Positions 34,803 to 48,141 of a stretch of 64,000 bases of DNA are shown in pieces; position 1 is the stretch's first letter, and every line of letters starts with the position of its first letter. Source of the stretch: Pegea sp. RAD2-039. Its lineage: Eukaryota > Chordata > Thaliacea > Salpida > Salpidae. The stretch lies in assembly GCA_034620365.1 (NCBI GenBank), contig JAQGEQ010000380.1:496001-560000 (forward strand), given 5' to 3'. Position numbers and translations under genes: made by a program. The notes under the pieces are model-generated. The model saw only the letters and a list, made by a program, of their open reading frames with translations, did no database searches and had not been told where the DNA came from.

Positions 34803-37736
34803 CAAAACTCTGCAAGTTTTTCAACTAACGAATCTTTATTAAAGTAAGTTAAAACACTAAATAATGTTTTTCAGACAACATTAGTTGATAAGATAGATGT
34901 TCAGATTATTTTTCTAATTTAAACTTGTCTTCATTAATTAGATTCTTTATTATTTGTTTTAAGAGCTGAAAAAAAGGATCACGTGACTAGTACAATTAAA
35001 ACATCTTATAAACCTTCTAACTATTCTCAAATCTCTGATTCTAAACCTATTCGTGAAACTAATTCATATAAAGTAAGTCTGCATCAAAAATCAAATTGTT
35101 TTTAGAAGAAATTTTTTATAGAGCTGTGAAAATTCTTCTGCTGCTATATCATCAGTAAACCCAGGTAGGTGATGTAACATTTCCTAATTTCTACTTCCAA
35201 TTCACTTTTGCAACTGAATTTTTCAGAAGTTTTTGTAGTAAAAGAATCTATAAATGAACTGAGTGATTGCATTGCTTATTCCTCTGACATTCCTTTAGCT
35301 GAAAAGTTTGCTCGTTTGAAACAGCAATTTTTCAAGAATTTAAACAGTGAAAAAGAAAATTGTTCAACTGATAGCGAAGTTTCTACAACTTTTGAAGTTT
35401 CTTCCTCTCTTGATAGTACTGAAAGTGATTTGAACAGTATGTCTTCAATCCCAAATCATCAGATGTAATTATCTAGCATTCAATGATTGAAATTAAACTT
35501 ATTAAAGTCTGATACAGGATGTTAGATCGATTTAGAAATGGAAAACCTCGAAAACCAAGTGAAAGATCCAAGCTTGAAGCATTTTCGATGAAAGAACAAA
35601 TTGAAAACTCAAACAATATATCTTGTAGTAAGTTTGTTTGTTTTTGTTTGAATTTTGTAAATAATTTGTCGAAAATATTAAATTATTCTCTTTTTAAAGC
35701 TTTTTTATTATACAGATATCAATGATAAGAAAGAAATAAGAGATTTGAAAAGCAGATTACAAGAAGTTAGCATCAACCAGCTGTTGCAGAGAAGGTTTCT
35801 GTAAAACACTTTTTATATTCTGAATAATTTTCACAAATTATCAATTTTTTAGATTTGTAAAGATTGATTAAATTGTTGTAGCTATTTGCACAAAAGATTG
35901 TTTGATTTAAAAAACCGTTGTAAACACGCCAATAGAAATATCTCATCTAGTTTGTCTTACAGCAAAACCTTTTCAAACGCGACGTCGCGACCTTCCCTAT
36001 CCATCCACCAATCCGCTAATGGTATAAGTTTGTTTATTTAAATACAAAAAGCAAATTGTTGCTTAAACCAACATTTGAACTAAGTTTCTAGAAATACAAA
36101 TATTTAGAAGTTTAAAAGATAAATTTGATAAAAAAGAATTAATAATTAATTTTATTTGAACTAAAAGTTTTGACAGATTTTTCTTTGAAACGAATTGCAG
36201 ATGAAGCAAGCTCAGACATTTATCCAGTGCGAGATACAGCAGCAGCAGGCGACGGCGATATTTTACAAAGATGGCGATTAAAAAGAAAACTAGAAAACGC
36301 TCGAACAGTTGCTGGTGAAAGAAAAATATCTCATGTTTATAGTAAGTTGTAACCAACTTTATAAATTGTTAATATTTATCAAAAATGTCAACTTCTTTTG
36401 TAGACTCGAGTAATCCGGTTGTATCTCAAAAGCCTTCCACCTTAACAAATGAAGCTCAGTTTAGTTGTTGTGTCTTGCCATATGATGTTAACCATTCCAA
36501 ACCAACTCAATTACATTCTTGCTGCTGTAAAACTCGTGAAATCAATCCAATCGTAGAGACAACCCCCTCCACTGGCGTCGTTGTTTCCACCCAAACTGGT
36601 GACTCGCTTCTTGAAGATTGCTGTAAAGTTGCATCAAATCATTCAACGGATTCGTAAGTCTGTTTTAATTTGTTGTTTTGTGAGCCAACTAGCTTATTTT
36701 GAAGAATTAAAAATGAAAAGAAGATTTTGGAAGAGAAAGATGCTGATGCAACTTCTATTTTCGAATCTGATGACGAAAGTGATCCGTTTAGAGATGATTC
36801 ATACATCTCTACTGAAAAGTAGGAATTTTCAGCAAATTTTATGTTTTCTTCTCTTGTTTTGATGACCTTTAATAAAATCAACAATTATCATTTGACAGAG
36901 AAAAGAGAATCGAGAAAAGAGATGTTGATTTGGCCAGAAAAGCAATTCGAAAGGTGATTTGGTTTTCAATTTCCACGTTCTGTTTACATTTGGTCGAAGC
37001 AAACACTTTAATGTTTAAAAATAATCAAATATTAACAAAATTTTAAAATAAGTTTCTATTTTAAATACTAAAAGAAGTTGTAAATCTTCCTGTAAATCCT
37101 TCAAAACCTCTTTAGAGCTTCAAATTATAATTGATATTTTTTTCAAATAGAAATTTTCGTTGAAACTTGAAAAGTTAATATATGAAAATATTTTTGCTTT
37201 TTATATTTCTACAAACAATTATTTACAAATTGCAGGTGGTTAAAAAACAGTTATTCGATCAAACAATTGATACATCGGCTGACCAATCTCAATTGACAAA
37301 AGTGAGTGATGAAGTTTTGAGAGATGATCTTCTACAGACCTCATCTAACCATGGAGCTGTTAGCTCTATCTTCGTCCGTGAGTTTATTTTTGTATTCGAT
37401 AAAGTTATAGGCAACAAAATAGTTAACTTTGAAATTTGAATTTATGAAAAAGTCACTTAAGCTGTTGTTGTATTTCAAGCTTTATTTTGTATCTAGAAAT
37501 AGATGAAAGCGATAACGAATTTGAAGATGATGAGATGATGTCAAACTTCAGGAATCATCGAAATAAAATACTTTCACGTTTAAGGTCTTTTGATGAAGTT
37601 CAATCTATCAACTTCTTAATCTTAAATAGTCTTTAAATAAACAATTAAGAAATAAAATAATTTTTTGTTCATATAAAACTCACAATTATTATTATTTTTT
37701 AGAAATCTTGACGGTATGACCGAAGCATTTGATTGA
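34803..37736 (+). CDS. Unrecognised acidic, Ser-rich multi-exon protein (5' end unresolved)
   Basis: Fourteen exons join in phase to a 508-residue frame ending at TGA 37734-37736: 34803-34843, 34964-35072, 35122-35164, 35227-35464, 35518-35627, 35716-35794, 35963-36021, 36177-36341, 36404-36653, 36705-36818, 36899-36953, 37236-37377, 37497-37584 and 37703-37736. The N-terminal part is Ser/Thr-rich. A basic patch (DRFRNGKPRKPSERSKLEAF) and a helical segment (DILQRWRLKRKLENAR) lie in the middle, followed by a Cys-rich stretch with CCC. The C-terminal part has acidic runs (FESDDESDP, DESDNEFEDDEMM), a basic helix (KRIEKRDVDLARKAIRK) and the end NLDGMTEAFD. No enzyme motif, signal peptide or membrane span is visible. 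The WRLRRKLE-type helix faintly recalls centrosomal or Pro/Ser-rich proteins such as PROSER3, which is unverified. An AATAAA lies at 37795-37800. Confidence 0.8.
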
Positions 37737-40309
37737 AGATACGAATTTATCTTTTGTTTATCACTGTGCTTTTAAATACTTCATTTGACCTTTAAATAAA
37801 AATGAATAAAATCTTATTTCGTTTAAAATTGATTTCAAGGATTTTGTTTAGATTTCAAGATTAACTTTAAAAACTATTTTTTGTTTTCTTACTTCTTTTT
37901 ACAACAAATAACAACTTAAGCTTATGAAATCTAGTTTTAAATAATTTTATAAACTTTATTTTACATTTAATAAAAATAAAATAACTAAAAGTTATTTTTT
38001 GTTAAAGTTTAACTTAAATAGTTCTTTAAAATTTATTATTAGTAAAGAAAGTATTTTAATTAGTTATTGAACTTAATTATTATGAATCTGATCAGAGACA
38101 TTCATCTCTGAAATTTTCTTAGCTGCAAAATAATTGATTAAAAATATTTTTAAAATAAATTTTCTGGTATCAGGAAAAATTGATATCAACATCACTAAAA
38201 TTGTGGTTATTGAAAACATGAGTTTGAAATTGAGATTATATTTGCTAATACTTACTGCCTCCTTTAAAAAAGTTTTCAGAAGTTCCCAGCTTGAAACTGA
38301 TCGTCAAATTTTGGTTACAAACTAAATGCAAGGCTAAAAAAAATTTAATTTTTTTAAACTTTAGAACGAAGGTTTCGACTGATATGTGGGTGAAATATTT
38401 TGTAAACAATTCATATTTTTCAACATGTAAAGCTACTGGAATAATAAAAGGAACAAATATTTCTCTAAATAAAGCTAAATAAGAAAAAAAGTTACATTTT
38501 TATTCTCTAAATATTTCTCGAAAAAAGCTTTAAAAGAAGCAGAGATGACTGATAAATTTATGTGAGCAATTTTTCTTGCATTTATTAAGTACTAACTCAC
38601 GCGGAAGTCTAAAATAAATAAATAAAAAATCCGTACATACGTCTCCCCTACACCTATAATCTAGACAAAATTCAAACAGATTTAGTGAGTTTATTAAAGT
38701 TAACTCATTTTTCTGTAGTTAAAATATTTTCGTTTTTGAAGTTATTATACATTTTAATGTTTCTACCCGTTCTAACAAATAATACCATATATAATTAAGT
38801 TAGAAATGTAGAAATTAAAAATAGATGTAACTCACGGCAATTCAGTAGTAAAAATGTCTGTGTAGTAACCACTGTATTAGATAGCACCTTAGTTAATAAT
38901 ATGAAAAGAGATAAGGAATAACAGTTTAGAAATAATAATGTTGGCAATATTAAAATGGCTCAACTTCTGCTTGAAAAATACAAGTCTGATAGTAGCTGGT
39001 TCCAAGTAGTAATTGTGCGGTACAAGAAAAAAATTTGCTCTGATTAACGTACTAGGTGATATGGGCTTATTAAGATTTAATGTGTGTCATCTGAGTTGAT
39101 ATAACTTGAGGGAAGGAATAATGGAAAAGAAATCATCGAATTTAAAAAATAAAAACTAAGTCATATTTATGCCGTCGAATTCTCAAAGTATCTAAATTCA
39201 AGAAACTGAAACGATATTTAGAACTATCGTATTTTGTATTAAGTTTCTGGCATAGCAATCTCGTAAATGTTGCCTAAACGGATTTAGTTTTTTTGATATC
39301 ATCAATTTTATAGTTTACTTTAAAAAAAAAACCATTTCTACTTTATTTTTGTCGTCACGAAAAGTAATAATTGAGGATCAACCGAAGCGTTTTTATTTTA
39401 TAGATTTACTAATAGTATGTATCTAAATAGTTGTTATTGTTAATAGATCATTTTTAAAGCATGTATTTTAGCAGTGATTTTTAACCGAAAACCCAAATTG
39501 TTACATCGAAATAAACCTATGTATGTTATTCAGTGCTTAATTGCTAGCGGCTTTGATTATGACAATTTTATAATTCTTCATTTTATTTATTTATTTTCGT
39601 GGACAAACTATTTCGAAATTAGTGTTTTATATAAAATAAAAGTAAATTGTTATTTTTCTAATGTTTAAAACTTTTCTATAAGAGTTATACTATATATCTT
39701 TTGTTTATAAATTAATAATGTGTTGAAAATAATTTAATAACTTTTACTTTATATGAGTTTATATTATTTGATTGTCTATTTGAATTTTTTATTAATAGGT
39801 TTGTATTTTATTTTTTTGTCTTTTTTTTAGTTTTTTATTAAATATCTTTTATTGTAATTAAAATATTTTATTGAAATATTACTTATTATTTAAATTTATG
39901 TTTTTTTTTTCACAATGTAAGTGATATTCTTATTTCTTTTTTTAAATTCAAGAAACCTGCTCAGTTTGAAGCATTTTAAAAAAGCCTTTTATTCGAACGT
40001 TGAGTTTATGCTTTTATGATGTTAAACGGTTATCTAGAAGCTGACATATTTTAAAGCTATTATTATACAGCTTTGAAAGTTTCTATGGTTTAATTCTTAA
40101 CTCTAATATTTATTCCTTTTTATTACAATAAACATGAAAAAGAGTACCTCTCACTAACACATATTTTCTATGCACATTTCTGTACATACAGCTATAATTC
40201 ATGTTTGGTTTAAAAAATTTTGTAATCGTTTTAATTGTATAACCAATTTTTAGATTTTGTTTTAGTACTTTATCTTTATGTGACAAATTATTTAGATCTT
40301 GTATAAGTT
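37737..40309. other. AT-rich intergenic region
   Basis: Apart from the 3' UTR of the preceding gene I see no exon chain. Short frames at 38134-38482 and 39474-39668 lack motifs. A patch at 38940-39110 is slightly less AT-rich and could be a decayed element, but nothing in it is recognisable. Confidence 0.55.
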
Positions 40310-41755
40310 ATGCGTTTGACCTTGGTACAGTTGGCTAACAAGAAGCCTAAATATAAAGGAATTACTGGTAACCTAACACATGGGAAATATAGAATACCTT
40401 ATATATATACAAGAAAACATAGAGAAGAGTATATTAAAGATTTAACTCAAGAATCTAAGAATGAAATGTGGTTAACAAGAAGCTATTTAAACAATGCACA
40501 GGAAAAGTAAGAAATGTTATTAAAAAATCAAATGAATGAACCTTTATTTTATCATACAATATCTTAAAGTAAAACAGTTACTTGTTTATATTCAAAGTAA
40601 TTGTATAAACATTAGAAATAATATTTTACAATTTGGTATTTAGTTATTTGTTTCTATTTTTATATTATTTATTATTATTCATTTGTTTAGTATAAATAAA
40701 AATTAAATAGTATTATTTAATAGTATTAAATTAGTATTTTAAATAGTATTACTTTTTACTTGATAGTATCTACTTATAAATAATTTGATTATAGATTCAA
40801 TGGTGACTTTATTTAATCAGCAACTATTAAAGTTTTTTAAACATTTATTTGTTAATAGAATAAATGTCGAATGTTTTAATAACTGGTCTTATAGTTAAGC
40901 TTAAGCAATTTTTTGACTAAAATAAGTATAAAGTTTAAACATAACAGTATAAACATCTTATTATTATAAATTATTACAATTTAGAAAGTTATAAATATAT
41001 GTAAATAAGTTTTAATGAATTTTATTCTTTATACTTTTTCTTAGATGTTATCATCTTTCTTTATTTTTACTGTGAATATACTAAACTTAAACAATCTTTA
41101 CAACTCAAATATGTTTAAACAGCTTTTTATGTACTTCTAATTTCTTATGGGAATTATTTTACTAGTTGCTTGATTCTCAATAAGATAAACATGTTGTTTA
41201 CCTTTCTAATTGATTATATTTTTAGCAAGTTAAAGGTTCATACTAGAGATGGCCCTCTGGGTATACGACCTCACCTAGCTTATAAAGATGAAGATTATGA
41301 TGTTAAAAATCAAAGATTCAAACTATTTATGAAACCAAATGTCAGTTTTGAGGACAAGTGGAAACATTTGAAAGATTTTAACTCGTAAGTGAGAATTTTG
41401 ATAAAATTCAAACCACTTTTTTCCAACTTTTAATGTATTTATTAATTACATAAAGATTATTTTGATTTTTGTGACTAATTTTTATAAAATGATGAAAATT
41501 AAATACTTGTTTAAGTTTATTTTACTTCATTGAAATATTTCACAATATTATAGCTGGGTAGATCCTCCAAAAGTTAATTCACAAATAATGAGAAAATATG
41601 TCCGTGAAGCAAGAGCTTGCATCCCTAAAAAACTTCCTGATTTTTGGCCACGAGCTCAGGAGAAATGGGATGAATGGAATGAAGTTGACGGATTCGGTAA
41701 ACAAAAGAATAATAAATCACTCACTGTTTTTAAAAGTAAAAGCTCATTAAGCTAA
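40310..41755 (+). CDS. Unrecognised 185-residue basic protein (complete, 3 exons)
   Basis: Exons 40310-40506, 41226-41384 and 41554-41755 join in phase (GT...AG) to a complete 185-residue protein. An in-frame TAA immediately before the ATG (40304-40306) supports this start. The protein is basic and aromatic. It opens with a positively charged segment (MRLTLVQLANKKPKYKG), has a dense charged helix (TRKHREEYIKDL), then DGPLGIRPHLAYKDEDYD, and a Trp-rich C-terminal part (FWPRAQEKWDEWNE). There is no membrane span or known catalytic motif. Size, charge and N-terminus would suit a mitochondrial ribosomal or assembly protein, which is only a guess. A poly(A) signal (41791-41796) follows the stop by 36 bases. 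Confidence 0.85.
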
Positions 41756-41790
41756 AACGACTTTTGCAAATGAATTTGTCATTATGTTGA

Positions 41791-41796
41791 AATAAA
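41791..41796 (+). terminator. Poly(A) signal of the 185-residue protein gene
   Basis: AATAAA lies 36 bases after the stop codon and is the first hexamer on the strand, which suggests a very short 3' UTR. Confidence 0.5.
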
Positions 41797-42039
41797 CCAA
41801 ATTGATCTAAACAGTTTGGATTTTTCTATTAGTTATCAGATGAAGTAAATAAATAGAAGCTAATTTCTAATTCTTCTCAAATTCTATCTAAAAGTTTCAT
41901 ATAAGTTATAGATTAATCAGAATAATTAAAATAAAGGTTTTTGAGGTTACTAGGCATCAAACTATTCAAGTCGCTTTAACATCGAAACTTCTTTGTTCAT
42001 CAACAGCTTATGATATATTTTGAAAATTATATGCTCCAA

Positions 42040-42155
42040 TGCCGAAATATAGAAAGCGGTTATGCTTCCGGGCTTTTATAAGGACTTTACCTTGCGTAAA
42101 CATATGTCCGCCTGGGATCGAGCTCGGGACCACCAGCGTGTTATCTTTTGAAGAT
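42040..42155 (-). mobile_element. Probable tRNA-derived SINE fragment
   Basis: This island has much higher GC than its surroundings. Read on the minus strand it gives ACACGCTGGTGGTCCCGAG, then CTCGATCCCAGGCGG, which matches the pattern of a tRNA 3' half with a B-box-like element (GGTTCGANTCC). It continues as TTACGCAAGGTAAAGTCCTT and ATAAAAGCCCGGAAGCATAA. That order (tRNA-like part, then an unrelated body) is typical of SINEs. The 5' tRNA half is not recognisable, so the copy is probably truncated or degraded. Confidence 0.45.
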
Positions 42156-43728
42156 ATAATTTATTAATTATTCAAAGTTGTGTCTTCCGTTTTCTGTATG
42201 TTCTTGATGAAGTTAAGGGTTCAGTAAAACGCGATTAGTAAGCATTTCAATTTTCTTTGTTATTATTGGCACACAATTACCAATTACTTTAGTTAGTTAT
42301 TGGAGTTTAGTTCAGTTATAAGTTCGATGAAAAGTTTGAATTGATATCATGAACCTTACAGAGATTTGAGGTATTATATCCTACTTTTATCACTTTGTGC
42401 CATGTATAGTCATGAAATCATTATTTAAGAAAATTTAGGATAGCTGATTAGATAAAAAAACATATATAAGAATATTAGCCATTAAGGAATATTATAACAA
42501 AGTATTTACTTATATACAGAAAGTTAAAGAAATTTATAAAAAAAAGTTTACACTAGTATTTATATGGTGGCCAACTTAATTCATGTAGATCATGTAAGGA
42601 TACAATAAATCTTCTTATACAATTTCTCTTAAAGTATTTCTAAGAAATAAATGCACTAAACATTAAACAAACAGAAATAATCAAAGATATCTAAATCATT
42701 AAATCAACTTGAACTAATCTTTGTAGATTATGAAATAAATTAAAACTATTCTTAATTTTGAAAAAATGTATTGGACAATTTTTAATGGGCATATTATTGA
42801 TTTGATAAATGTTTTAAAATACAAAAAAAGATTTATTTTAAAGTAGAACATTTAATGTTTAACCCATTTTATATTTTAGAATAAATTAGTTTACAGTCCC
42901 GTCCAGCTTTTGTTGATATGTTTTCACTATTGTTATTTGTAGTCTAGTTAGTAAATGTTATTTCCGTATTGTTGTCTTAACTTATTTTTATATTTATACA
43001 TTTATGATTCTGTTGATTTTTTAAATTTCAATCAAATAACTTATTTATCTTTAAACCTTAAACTTTTGTAATTAATAAAGTGGATTTTTTTATGGAATAC
43101 AACTGAGTTGAATGTATTTATTGATAATACAAATACAAAAAAAATATATTAAAGTTTAATAAGAGATTGTTTTGGATTTTTAAATTTCACTAAAATAATA
43201 AAATTATTAAACCATCAACAATAAAATGATAATAGATTCATTTACTATTGTATTCTTGAATTTTATTTTATTCAAATTTATAACATTTTAAGTTACCAAA
43301 ATTTGTTTTTCTTGCTTTTTTCTAATTGGTGATAAATTACTGTAACTTTTTAAATATAAATATTTATAAACTACCCATATAAAATAGATTTATTAACTAG
43401 CCATATAATTGATAACCTTGATTTATTTATCATTTTTTTGAATCAATTTTTATGTTTTGAAATGCTTTTTACTTTGTAAATTTTATCTTTGTGAAAAAAA
43501 GAAGTTAACTAATTTTAAGTATTTTGTCATAAATAATATTTAGATCAGAAAAATTTGTTATCATACCTATAGAGTACTTTATATACTATAATGGCTCTTA
43601 ACTATGATTAATGTTCTAAATATAATTTACATTTAACCACAACTTTGAATAATTTTATACTATTAATATTTTTCAGATTTTATTATAATTGACATTTTCA
43701 AACTTTTTTAAAGTGTATACCTATAACC

Positions 43729-46700
43729 ATGATGGTAAGGCTTTTAAACTGAATTTTTTGTTTATAAATTTCATAGATTAAGTTATAGTTGTATAAACTG
43801 TATATTTTCAGGATGGATTAGATAATAGCCCTGACCTATCATCCAAGAAAAATAGATCTGTTAGTGTTGATCTTAGTGATAACTCATTAGCTGTTGATAT
43901 TTCTGATGCATTGAGTGAGAAGGATACTGTAAAATTTACAGTTCATACAAAGGTAGTATCAGTTTTGATTTTAAATTTTTTAGAAAGCAAAGATAAATCG
44001 TTAACTGAAATATTATGAAATTGTATAAAATTTATTTCTATAAATTGCTTAGCTTTTTTAATTTTTGTTTCTATAAGTTATATATAAGTTTGTATAAATG
44101 TGGAACCTTTTATTAGACATCAATGAAGGAATTTAAAAGTGGTGATTTTTCGGTTGTTCGTCAACATGCTGAATTTATCTGGCTTCATGATTCATTTGTA
44201 GAAGATGAAAGATATGCTGGACTTTTGGTAAGAAGTAATCTAAATTTTCATTTAACTAAATCTTCACATAGTAAATGATGTAGCTGTCGTTTGGCGGGCT
44301 GAAACAATACTCTAAAAAATTCTATCACAATTTTACTTGCTTGCAAAAATCGCTAGAATTTGACCTGTACACTTAACATACAACTTAACCTAAACTATAA
44401 CAAATTATGTTTAAGTTTAAAAAAGCATATTTTGTTTCCAAATTTTGTAGTTTTGAAAACACTTAATCAGTGATATGTAAAAATATCTACTTTGTTGTTG
44501 AGAAAATACAATTTGAAAGTTTGAAGCTACATGATGACTTTAGACTTTTATTTGATGTAAAACCAGAAATCTTCATCTACAGATCCCTCCTCCTCCTTTA
44601 AGACCTGATTTTGATGCTTCAAGGGAAAAATTGGCAAAATTAAGTGAAGGTGAAGGATCGATGACGAAAGAGGAGTTTACAAGGATGAAGCAGGAACTGG
44701 AAGCGTAAGTTACTAACCACTTTTCAATATGATTCACTAAAAATTTCATCTTTCAGTGAGTATTTAGCCATCTTCAAGAAGACGGTTGCTATGCACGAAA
44801 TCTTCCTCCGTCGATTAGTTCAGCACCCGCAATTACGAACCAATCAGAATCTTCGAGTCTTTCTTGAATACGATAAGGAGGTTATTCTTAATATTAATCA
44901 ATCTTTCCAAATGATTTTTACTTTTTAAAATAAGTTCTAGATTTGAAATATCATTTTTGAATCCAAATAAAAAGTTTCGTTTTCAGATCATAACTCTGTT
45001 GACTTGTAAATGATTTTCCTGAAATATTTTAATTATTTTTTTAGTTGAATGTCCGAGGTAAGAACAAGAAGGAAAGATTTAGTGGGCTGCTGAAAAATAT
45101 CACCAAAACTGCTGATGAAGCTTTACTTTTATCTGGGCAAAAAGTAATCACAAAATTGTTTATAGCAATGTTTAAAAGCTCTTAAAATAAACTTCTCTCT
45201 CTCTCTCACTCATAAATAAATTATTTGAACTAAACTAAGGCAGATAAGGCTTTTGCTACAAAATACTTTTGTTTATTAAAACTATTGGTACTTAGAAGAA
45301 ATTGAAATGTTTGTTTTAGATTGAATGAATGTCTTCTAATTATGGAATGTAAACTGTTGCTGACTAATCACAAGATTTGTATTTTTTGTAGGATAGTGAT
45401 GAATATTTTGAACATGAAAAAAGTTTTATGAATGAGTATCACATAAAGATCAAAGATTCTACTTTGAAAGTTGACAAAGTAACTAAGAGTCACAAACGTA
45501 AGACAACTGAAGTTAAATTAACTGAATTAAAAAGGTTGTCGATTCATAGAAATAAATAAATTCGAGATATTTCATTTACAATACATGCCCACGATTAAAT
45601 CCGTTCAAAATCATTTGTTTTTTTTTCACAATATTATTACTATTAGTATAAAACCTTTTTAAGTGGTTCCCATAATAAATCAACTTAAAGATCTCTGAAA
45701 TGTTTTCAAAACTATTTAATTTTTCTGTTTTTTTTTTCAAGTACGAAATTTGAATCAGCCTAGCGCTGTTAAAACGCGATACTGCTTTTTTCATTTTTCT
45801 CAATTAGCTGTTAAAAAAATAAATTTCTAGCTGTTACCACGTGATTGGTTTTAAATTAACTGCTGTTAGTCTCTAACTTTCATCAATGTTCTTTAGAATG
45901 TGCGAACGACTATCTGATGATTGCTTCTTGTTTACAATCATTAGCTACTGTTGAAAATTCTATCACCACTAGTCATGACTTAGGCTTTGATAAGTAACTT
46001 TTCATCTTTTTATTCGAATGAATTTATTTATTTTTTATTTTTGTGAAAGTTTTTGATATAAACATTAAATTTATATTAGATCTTTACTACGAGTTCACGA
46101 TACACTTGAGAAAATTCGGGTAAGCAATCACCTAAAGTTATCAAGTCAACAAACCAATTTACTTTTTGTGATCTTCAGAAATTAGAGTCTCGTGCTTCCT
46201 CGGATACTGACTTGAAACTGAGCGATCTTCTGCGATATTATTCACGTGATGCTCAAGCTTGCAAAGACTTACTCTACAGACGTTCACGAAGTTTGGCTAA
46301 TTACGAAAACACCAATAGAGATTTAGATAAAGCTCGTGCACGTGGCAAGAACATCCAGCAAGTCTGTCACTGTCTCATCTCCCCCATCTGTCGTTGACAT
46401 CGACTCTTTTGCAGGCTGTAGACCAGCAGAAGTTGGCCAGATCCAAGTTTGAAGCTTTATCTGAAACTGGAAAAACTGAACTGACCGAATTTAAAGGTAG
46501 ACGAGTAACTGCTTTTAGAAAGCAGTTGATTGAATTGGGTGAATTGCAGTTGAAGCATTCTAAGGTGAGACTACAAGCATGTTTGCTCTCTTTATAACTG
46601 AATTCATGAAAAATTTCAAAAAAAAAATATATTTCAAGAAACTAGATGCTAATTAGACTATTTATTGTAAAACTTTACAAACGTCGCTGAAATCTTTATT

Positions 46701-46774
46701 CTAATCAATTCGAATTTTTCAAGTCTATGGTTCAAGCTCTCAAGAGTTGTATTTCTTCAATTGAACAGCTGTAA
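43729..46774 (+). CDS. SNX5/SNX6: Sorting nexin of the SNX5/SNX6/SNX32 group (complete, 12 exons)
   Basis: A PX-BAR sorting nexin that dimerises with SNX1/SNX2 on endosomal tubules for retrieval to the Golgi. The exons are 43729-43734, 43812-43952, 44117-44227, 44583-44704, 44757-44880, 45045-45143, 45392-45497, 45897-45993, 46080-46119, 46179-46361, 46415-46564 and 46724-46774. All phases close, giving 409 residues against 404-406 in vertebrates. Family landmarks are [29 protein letters not shown]-like [15 protein letters not shown], the PX extension [20 protein letters not shown] typical of this group, then a BAR part with [19 protein letters not shown] and [20 protein letters not shown]. 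The first exon encodes only two methionines, so the start rests on ATG 43729; more 5' coding sequence is possible. A CT microsatellite lies in one intron, and an AATAAA at 46978-46983 follows the stop by about 200 bases. Confidence 0.96.
45193..45209. repeat. CT-rich microsatellite in a sorting nexin intron
   Basis: A (TC)7-8 run lies in the intron between the exons ending at 45143 and starting at 45392. It is probably neutral. Confidence 0.8.
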
Positions 46775-48125
46775 AGAAACCTCTACATCATTTGAAGCTC
46801 ATCATTCAACACTAAATCATTAAATCCATCCTTTCATCTGAAAATCAACTTTTTTCGCTCTCAGCTGCTATCTTCTATTTCACACTCATATTCTTTACTT
46901 TTACTTTGCAGCCTTGTATTCAGTCAATTTCACATTATTATTACAACGATCAAGAAATTGTAATTTGCTGGTTTAATAATAAATACTGATTAACTTGTTC
47001 TTCTTAATTCAGCTTTTTACACTTTGATAAAATTGCAATCACACTTAGATTTTTGTGGCACTTTTTCTCAATGTCAAATGCATGCCATGTTCAAAAAAAG
47101 GGGTTTCAAGAAAAGCTGCCCCAAAAAATTAAGATTCTGATTTCCACTCTCTGCAGCTGTCAGTATTTGCTCCCAATATATTGTAATAACAGATTGTAAA
47201 GTATCTTTGTTTAGTAGAAAAGCGGTTTTAACTACTTGAATGTGTTTTATGTAATTGCAATTATGTGTTTTTTCCTTATATAATAAGTTTCAGGTTAAAC
47301 ATTTTTCTTTTCAACTTTCTGTATTCAATTTCATCATTAATTTTTAATTTCATTAAAGTCATTTCTTATTTGATGAAAATTATTATTCAATAAGACATTT
47401 GCATTAAATTTTATATGTGCAATCATTTGGTCATCTGATTTCTAATTTCTTTAGTATTAAATAGTTAGAAGAGATTACAATGATGCAAGACACAAATTGT
47501 TGAGAAGATGTTTATCGTTTAATTAACAATATAGTACAAAAATTGTTTACAAAAGTAAGGGGCATTTAATTTTATATTTAATTGCTATCAGACTGCTTTT
47601 GGAAATCACACTAATGATAAATAAACTTTGTTCATTTAAAGTAGTAGATGAATGACCGAAACCAGTAGATGGTTTCATTGATATTTACATTATTTGTAAA
47701 AAATTATGCAATTGGTATAGAAAATGGTGCCTACCAAATTTCTATTAAACAAAAGTTTTTTTAACTGAATGACTAGCATATGAAATGAATTTCATCATGT
47801 AAGTACATTTGTATAAACATATCTCATACAAAGTAAATAAGACATTGTAGTTTTTATTTCTAAAACTTGAGTTAATACAAAGGAATTGATTTAAAAATTA
47901 TTCGAAATATAGTGGATGTTATTATTGTATTTCTGTTTTATTCAAATAACTCTAAAGATAAAAGTATCATTCGATTAATAAACAAAACTACTTTTGTTCA
48001 GAGGTAACTTGTAGTCAAAATTTTATATTCTATTCTCAATTTTGTTCTAAATTTTGACCTTATACTTTTATTGTAACGTATTTTAAATAAAATATTAAGT
48101 TATTTTGCAGCCGGCATAAGTAACT

Positions 48126-48141
48126 TTATATATATATATAT
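48126..48141. repeat. TA microsatellite
   Basis: A short (TA)n run follows a GCCGGC hexamer. It has no evident function. Confidence 0.7.

Larger units (their letters stand above)
41756..43728. other. AT-rich intergenic region with a SINE-like patch
   Basis: There is no gene apart from possible 5' UTR sequence of the sorting nexin at the right end. The only compositional outlier is the patch at 42040-42155, described separately. Confidence 0.6.

Noticed and set aside
36063-36884. Antisense and shifted frames over the 14-exon gene
   Set aside because: They overlap exons whose splice phases all close, so they are shadows.
42040-42155. A functional tRNA gene
   Set aside because: Only the B-box-like half is seen; no acceptor stem pairing or anticodon loop could be built.
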